Shown here piece by piece: positions 59,016 to 64,000 of a stretch of 64,000 nt of DNA (positions are counted from its first letter, which is position 1; each line of letters begins with the position of its first letter). The translations under genes and the position numbers were made by a program. The DNA is from Vreelandella olivaria (GTDB taxonomy: Bacteria > Pseudomonadota > Gammaproteobacteria > Pseudomonadales > Halomonadaceae): NCBI RefSeq assembly GCF_023507745.1, contig NZ_JALPZO010000045.1, positions 1 through 64,000 of the forward strand, in the 5' to 3' direction. Under the pieces are notes generated by a model. The model did not search any database, was not told the origin of the DNA, and saw only the letters and a program-made list of their open reading frames with translations.

Positions 59016-59029
59016 CTGATACAGATCAG
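59016..59029. promoter_or_regulatory. Candidate Anr/FNR site upstream of cydA
   Basis: CTGAT-ACAG-ATCAG is a perfect palindrome matching the Anr/FNR consensus TTGAT-N4-ATCAA except for one symmetric base in each half. It lies in the roughly 300-base gap (58904-59204) between cydA and the end of polA and is centred about 120 bases before the cydA start. Oxygen-limited induction of bd oxidase is the expected outcome. No other gene is seen in this gap; a weak hairpin at 59117-59140 (CCTGCCTCC/GGGGGCAGG) may terminate polA. Confidence 0.6.
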
Positions 59030-59204
59030 TTTTTCAATAGCGTGCTTTACAGTTGCGACAATATGCCATATGCACTGCAGACGTACCGGGGAAGTACTGC
59101 GAAGGGACATGGAAGACCTGCCTCCTGAATCGGGGGCAGGTGTATTAGGGGGCTAAAAGAGGAGGATGTGAGCAGCCATGCAAATGGTGGTTATTTCATG
59201 AATG

Positions 59205-61973
59205 TTAATGGGCTTCGTCCCAATTCATGCCACTTGCAGCCTCGACGATCAGAGGCACCTTAAGCTCACCTGCAGACTGCATCCTTGCCTGAACCTCGTG
59301 GATAAAAGCGTCCACCTGGGCTTCAGCCACTTCAAACACCAGTTCGTCATGCACCTGCATGATCATCAGGGCATCGAACTTCCCTTCAGCCAGCCAGGCA
59401 TCCACATTGATCATCGCCTGCTTGATGATATCCGCCGCCGTACCCTGCATTGGCGCATTAATCGCGGTGCGTTCCGCCCCCTGGCGACGGTTGCGGTTCT
59501 GTGAGTGGATCTCCGGTAAATACAGGCGGCGCCCCATCACCGTTTCCACAAACCCATCCTCCGCCGCCTGGGAGCGTATACGCTCCATATAGCGAGCCAC
59601 ACCGGGATAGCGATCAAAATAGCGATCAATGTAAGTTTGTGCCTGGTTCCGCTCAATGTGCAATTGCCGGGACAGCCCCCAGGCACTCATCCCGTATATC
59701 AACCCAAAGTTAATCGCCTTGGCACTGCGCCGCTGCTCACCGGACACCTTTTCAAGCTGGGTGCCAAAAACCTCGGCAGCGGTAGCGGCATGGATATCCT
59801 GACCTTCAGCGAAGGCGTCCAGTAACCCTTTATCTTCTGACAGGTGGGCCATAATGCGCAGCTCAATCTGCGAATAGTCGGCAGCCACAATCCGATAGCC
59901 AGGGCGGGCAACAAACGCCTGGCGAATTTTTCTCCCCTCTTCGGTACGAATGGGAATGTTTTGCAGATTAGGGTCAGAGGAGGATAGCCGACCGGTAGCC
60001 GTTACTGCTTGGTGGTAGCTGGTATGAACGCGCCCCGTGGCTCTATTAAGCAACCGCGGCAGCTTATCGGTGTAGGTAGACTTCAGTTTCGCCAACCCGC
60101 GGTGCTGCATAATGACTTTAGGCAATGGGTAGTCCAGCGCCAGCTCTTCCAGTACTGCTTCAGCTGTTGAAGGCGCCCCCTTGGGGGTTTTTTTGATCAC
60201 GGGAATTTTCTGTTCTTCAAACAGAATTTGGCCCAATTGCTTCGGCGAACCCAGATTGAACTCACGGCCTGCTAACTCATATGCCTTGCTTTCAAGCTCC
60301 CGGATGCGGCTCTCCAATTGCTGGCTCTGCTCGTGCAGGCGCTCAGCATCCAGTGCCACACCGTTGCGCTCAATACGGGACAACACGCCAATCAGCGGCA
60401 ACTCAAGGGTATCCAGTACCTCAGCCAAACGCCCTTCCCGCTCCACCTGAGGGCGCAGTGTCTCTTGCAGGCGCAGCGTGATATCCACGTCTTCGCAGGC
60501 GTACGGAGCCGCCTGCTCCAGGGCTATCTGGTTAAAGGTAAGCTGCTTGGCCCCTTTCCCGGCAATCTCCTCAAAGGAGATGGTTTTCTCGCCCAGATAT
60601 TTTAACGCCAGGGAGTCCATATCGTGGCGGGTAGCCGTGGAGTTGAGTATATAAGAGGCCAGCATCGTATCGGCCAATGGCCCTGAAACGGATATCCCGT
60701 AGTTAGCCAGTACCGAAATATCGTACTTTAAGTTTTGACCAATTTTGATTTTCGACTGGTCTTCCAGGATCGGTTGCAACGTTTTTAGCACTGCTTTGCG
60801 ATCCAACTGCTGGGGGGCATCCAGATAATCATGGGCTAATGGGATATAGGCCGCCTCCCCTACCTCCAGTGCCAGGCCAATGCCGACAATTTCAGCATCC
60901 ATATAATTCAGGCTGGTGGTTTCCAGATCGAAGCAGAAGCGCTCGGCGCCTTTCAGCCGCTTAAGCCAGGCATCAAATTCACGCTGCTCTAGAATCACAT
61001 GATCCGTACGGTTGGCAGACGAGGATACCATGTCCTTGTCGGTTGCACTGGCAGGGGCTGGCTCGCCCCCCTTGACATCATCGACGCCCTCATCCTTGCC
61101 CTCAAGCAGCTCGGACAGCCACTGCTTGAACTCCAGCTTTTTATAGAGCACAACCAGTGCTTCCCGGTCGGGATGGGCAATATCCAGATCATCCAGCCCA
61201 ACGGGCAAGTCGCAGTCGGTTTTAATGGTCGCCAGCTGGTAAGAAAGAAACGCCTGTTCGCGATGCTCTTCCAGTTTCTTCGGCAACGTTTTTGCGCCTC
61301 GGAAAGCAAGTGCTTTCACCCGTTCCAGATCGCCGTATATGGTATCTAAACCGCCCCCCATTCCCTGTAACAGGCCAATAGCCGTTTTTTCGCCAACGCC
61401 AGGAACGCCTGGAATGTTATCCACTTTGTCGCCCATCAGGGCAAGAAAATCGATAATCAGAGCAGGCGGCAAACCAAACTTCTCCTCCACTCCCGCGGGG
61501 TCAAGGGTTTCCTCCTTCATGGTATTCACCAACGTAATATGGGCATTCACTAGTTGCGCCATATCTTTATCGCCGGTGGAGATCACCGCATCACGACCTG
61601 CCTGGGTGGCATGGTGAGCCAGAGTGCCGATAACATCATCGGCCTCCACACCCTCTATGCATAACAGCGGTAGCCCCAGCGCTTTCACGCAGGCGTGCAG
61701 TGGCTCAATCTGGCTGCGCAAATCATCCGGCATGGGAGGACGATGCGCCTTGTACTCACTGTACATATCGTCGCGAAAGGTTTTGCCCGGCGCATCAAAC
61801 ACCACTGCCATAGGGCTTTCAGGGTAGTCCTTGATTAGCCGCTTAAGCATGTTCAATACGCCCTTTACGGCCCCCGAGGGCTGGCCATTAGAGGTCATTA
61901 GCGGCGGCAACGCATGAAAAGCGCGGTATAGATAAGAGGAGCCATCGACGAGCACGATTGGAGCGCGGGCCAT
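59205..61973 (-). CDS. polA: DNA polymerase I
   Basis: The 922-residue enzyme has all three modules: a 5'-3' flap nuclease (about 1-300; VEADDVIGTLAHHA, GDKDMAQLV), a 3'-5' exonuclease (about 330-510; FCFDLETTSLNYMDAEIVGI, so the metal Asp and Glu are present and proofreading should work) and a family A polymerase with VAADYSQIELRIMAHLSED, RRSAKAINFGLIYGMSAWGL and MQVHDELVFEV. It fills gaps after repair and Okazaki fragment processing. I start at the ATG 61973 (GGAAC upstream); a TTG two codons earlier is possible. It is divergent from thrB. Confidence 0.97.
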   Translation of the reverse strand: MARAPIVLVDGSSYLYRAFHALPPLMTSNGQPSGAVKGVLNMLKRLIKDYPESPMAVVFDAPGKTFRDDMYSEYKAHRPPMPDDLRSQIEPLHACVKALGLPLLCIEGVEADDVIGTLAHHATQAGRDAVISTGDKDMAQLVNAHITLVNTMKEETLDPAGVEEKFGLPPALIIDFLALMGDKVDNIPGVPGVGEKTAIGLLQGMGGGLDTIYGDLERVKALAFRGAKTLPKKLEEHREQAFLSYQLATIKTDCDLPVGLDDLDIAHPDREALVVLYKKLEFKQWLSELLEGKDEGVDDVKGGEPAPASATDKDMVSSSANRTDHVILEQREFDAWLKRLKGAERFCFDLETTSLNYMDAEIVGIGLALEVGEAAYIPLAHDYLDAPQQLDRKAVLKTLQPILEDQSKIKIGQNLKYDISVLANYGISVSGPLADTMLASYILNSTATRHDMDSLALKYLGEKTISFEEIAGKGAKQLTFNQIALEQAAPYACEDVDITLRLQETLRPQVEREGRLAEVLDTLELPLIGVLSRIERNGVALDAERLHEQSQQLESRIRELESKAYELAGREFNLGSPKQLGQILFEEQKIPVIKKTPKGAPSTAEAVLEELALDYPLPKVIMQHRGLAKLKSTYTDKLPRLLNRATGRVHTSYHQAVTATGRLSSSDPNLQNIPIRTEEGRKIRQAFVARPGYRIVAADYSQIELRIMAHLSEDKGLLDAFAEGQDIHAATAAEVFGTQLEKVSGEQRRSAKAINFGLIYGMSAWGLSRQLHIERNQAQTYIDRYFDRYPGVARYMERIRSQAAEDGFVETVMGRRLYLPEIHSQNRNRRQGAERTAINAPMQGTAADIIKQAMINVDAWLAEGKFDALMIMQVHDELVFEVAEAQVDAFIHEVQARMQSAGELKVPLIVEAASGMNWDEAH

Positions 61974-62195
61974 AACCAAGTTCCATAGTTAGAAAAGAGA
62001 CAGTAACCAGACGATAGTGAGAAATCGGCTGTTTAAAAAGGATTCGTGTGACAGTCTAACCGCTATGATACGCGTTCAAAGCCGTGCCTGCAGAAACAAC
62101 CACGGCTAATCCACTCACTTCAGAACGTAACAACGCTGCCAACTGGCGCGGCAAGCCGCTACAATAATGAGCTTAGCAACCTGGGCGAGATTCTC

Positions 62196-63155
62196 ATGGC
62201 TGTATTCACCCCGTTAAGCGACGCACAGGTCGCCGCGTTTTTGGAAAAGTTTGATGTTGGCAGCTTCGTTTCGCTACAAGGCGTTGCAGGCGGTACAGAA
62301 AATTCGACATTTTTTGTCACCACCGACCGCCGCAAGCTGGTGCTGACCCTGTTTGAACAGGGCGAACATGAAGAACTGCCGTTCTTTGTCGATTTATTGG
62401 ATTACCTGGACGAACATCGTTTACCCGTGCCCGGAACGGTACATGACCGTGAGGGCATTGCGCTACACAGCCTTGCGGGCAAGCCAGCATTGCTGTTTCC
62501 ATGCCTGCCCGGCCGCCATCCGGTGGCGCCCAACCTTACTCAGTGTCAAACACTGGGCGCTACTCTTGGGCGCCTGCATGTCGTCTCCCAGCACTTTCCA
62601 GGCCACCGTCCCAACCCGCGGGATCTGAACTGGCTGCGGGCGGTGCACCACAAGGTACTCGCCTATCTAAGCCCTGACGACCAGGCGCTAATGAAGAATG
62701 AGGTCGATGACTTCGAGAGCGCTTTTAGCCAGCATGGCGAACTGCCTCAGGGGGCACTTCATGGAGACTTATTCCGTGATAACACCCTGTATGACGGTGA
62801 CCAGCTAGGCGGCATCATCGATTTTTATAATGGTTGTACTGGCGACCTGCTGTTTGATCTGGCCATTGTCATTAACGATTGGGCCTCCAATGAAGATGGC
62901 TCGCTGAATGCAGAGCGTCACGACGCTATTCTCAGCGCTTATCTGGCACGCCGACCTCTGACCATTGATGAGCGGGCGCTCTGGCCGACCATGCTACGCA
63001 TGACGGCCTTGCGCTACTGGCTCTCTCGTTTGCTGGTGGTCTATGTCAATCCACCTGCTCACGACCTGACTCCCCACGACCCTGAGCGTTTCCGCACTAT
63101 TTTAAATGCGCGCATCTCCCTCGGCACACTACCGCTTCCAGAGGCTTCTTCATGA
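62196..63155 (+). CDS. thrB: Homoserine kinase (APH-fold, Pseudomonas type)
   Basis: This 319-residue protein belongs to the aminoglycoside phosphotransferase-fold homoserine kinases (as P. aeruginosa ThrB), not the GHMP enzymes of enterics. Typical stretches are VFTPLSDAQVAAFLEKFDVG, GVAGGTENSTFFVTT, the catalytic loop ALHGDLFRDNTLYDG and metal site GGIIDFYNGCTGDLLFDLAI. It phosphorylates homoserine toward threonine. The polA-thrB neighbourhood is also seen in Pseudomonas. Its TGA overlaps the next gene start by four bases (ATGA). Confidence 0.92.
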   Translation: MAVFTPLSDAQVAAFLEKFDVGSFVSLQGVAGGTENSTFFVTTDRRKLVLTLFEQGEHEELPFFVDLLDYLDEHRLPVPGTVHDREGIALHSLAGKPALLFPCLPGRHPVAPNLTQCQTLGATLGRLHVVSQHFPGHRPNPRDLNWLRAVHHKVLAYLSPDDQALMKNEVDDFESAFSQHGELPQGALHGDLFRDNTLYDGDQLGGIIDFYNGCTGDLLFDLAIVINDWASNEDGSLNAERHDAILSAYLARRPLTIDERALWPTMLRMTALRYWLSRLLVVYVNPPAHDLTPHDPERFRTILNARISLGTLPLPEASS

Positions 63156-64000
63156 GCGAAACGGCCACCACCACAAGTAGCCCGGCACTTCGCGCCCGCC
63201 GCACGTGGAATATTGACCAGTGGGGCAGCGGCTACTTTGACGTAAACGATGATGGCCAGGCTCTCGTACGCCCCCTCGGCAGCGAAGCCGAAGGGCCTGC
63301 GCTCCCCATCAGTGATCTGGTGCACCAACTTCAACAGGCCGGATTACGCTTGCCGGTACTGGTGCGCTTTAGCGATATTCTTCATGACCGGGTTGAGCAA
63401 CTTTGTGGTGCTTTCGACGCCGCTATACAGGATGCGGAGTACCAAGGTGGTTACACAGCGGTGTACCCTATTAAGGTTAATCAACAGCGTCGTGTGGTGG
63501 AGGAGATTCTAGCCACTGCCGAACGAGGTAATGGACGTGTAGGGCTTGAAGCAGGCAGTAAACCGGAGCTGTTGGCGGTGCTGGCCTTGTCAGATGGGGG
63601 CTCCTCGCTGATTGTATGTAACGGCTATAAAGACCGTGAATACGTTCGACTTGCTCTGCTAGGCGAAAAGCTTGGTCATCGTGTCTATCTGGTCGTAGAG
63701 AAGCTCTCTGAACTAACGGTCATTCTCGAAGAAGCCCGCGAGTTGGATGTGATGCCACGCATCGGCTTAAGGGCCCGGCTTGCCTCCGTGGGCAAAGGCA
63801 AATGGCAAAACACCGGTGGGGAAAAATCCAAATTTGGCCTGACCGCCGGCCAAATTCTGGAAGTGGTGGAAACGCTACGCGCTCAGGAGGCGCTTGCCAG
63901 CCTACAGCTTGTCCATTTTCACCTGGGTTCACAGATCGCCAATATACGCGATATACAGCGCGGCCTGCGTGAGTGCGCACGCTTCTACCAAAATCTGATT
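63152..64000 (+). CDS. speA: Biosynthetic arginine decarboxylase, N-terminal part (runs off the window)
   Basis: The first 283 codons of SpeA are present and in frame to the last base. SpeA converts arginine to agmatine for polyamine synthesis. Visible are the opening RTWNIDQWGSGYFDVNDDGQ, the PLP-lysine motif AVYPIKVNQQRRVVEEI, GLEAGSKPELLAVLAL, RARLASVGKGKWQNTGGEKS plus KFGL, and LVHFHLGSQIANI. The ATG overlaps the thrB stop (ATGA), so the two are co-translated. The C-terminal half, including the substrate-binding region, lies outside. Confidence 0.95.
   Translation, partial: MSETATTTSSPALRARRTWNIDQWGSGYFDVNDDGQALVRPLGSEAEGPALPISDLVHQLQQAGLRLPVLVRFSDILHDRVEQLCGAFDAAIQDAEYQGGYTAVYPIKVNQQRRVVEEILATAERGNGRVGLEAGSKPELLAVLALSDGGSSLIVCNGYKDREYVRLALLGEKLGHRVYLVVEKLSELTVILEEARELDVMPRIGLRARLASVGKGKWQNTGGEKSKFGLTAGQILEVVETLRAQEALASLQLVHFHLGSQIANIRDIQRGLRECARFYQNLI

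Overview
The window looks like a chromosomal segment of a halophilic gammaproteobacterium of the Halomonas type (Oceanospirillales/Halomonadaceae). This is inferred from the moderate GC content, from Pseudomonas-like gene versions (FabY in place of FabH, zinc-independent HemB, APH-type ThrB homoserine kinase, hemB next to ppk), and from many solute, TRAP and BCCT carriers. No rRNA, tRNA, CRISPR array, prophage, integrase or insertion sequence was seen. Almost every gene is an intact core or metabolic gene; the one clear lesion is a frameshift in a BCCT transporter.

Layout. 1-10.2 kb: a DUF2158-like start at the left edge, elbB, hemB, ppk, the divergent metE/metR pair, and an RstA/RstB-like two-component system. 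10.2-19.5 kb is the least ordinary stretch: a 46-residue microprotein, a PLDc_N-like small membrane protein, a retropepsin-like protease, a UMF1-type MFS carrier, a tightly coupled operon of two paralogous periplasmic binding proteins plus a membrane diguanylate cyclase, a double-hairpin repeat with CsrA-like GGA loops, the frameshifted BCCT carrier with a tiny membrane protein, and a soluble protein with a chemoreceptor-like hairpin N-terminal to a Cache-like sensor. 19.5-26.2 kb: AEC carrier, glnE, dgkA, dacB, TrmB-like methyltransferase (mostly minus strand).

26.3-33.5 kb runs on the plus strand: fabY-coaD-yfhL-MATE, atoE, a hotdog thioesterase and a voltage-sensor-like membrane protein with no visible pore. 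33.5-39.6 kb: MocR regulator/LysE exporter pair, I78 inhibitor lipoprotein, entericidin-like lipoprotein, HIT protein, and a minus-strand metal cluster (two lipoproteins, DUF1007, NicO/RcnA-like carrier). 39.6-45.3 kb: glycerate kinase, dps, pepD, tmcA.

45.6-52.6 kb: a TRAP operon (binding protein, small and large permease) and a Fur-box-preceded ferric iron ABC operon (fbpABC). Both place a stem-loop between the binding-protein gene and the permease genes. 52.6-58.9 kb: the complete cytochrome bd operon cydA-cydB-cydX-cydD-cydC on the minus strand, with an Anr/FNR-like palindrome upstream. 59.2-64 kb: polA, then thrB and the first 283 codons of speA, overlapping by ATGA.

The best candidate for an undescribed system is the binding protein-binding protein-diguanylate cyclase operon at 12904-15687. 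It has no transport partner genes, so the binding proteins may serve as ligand sensors for c-di-GMP synthesis.
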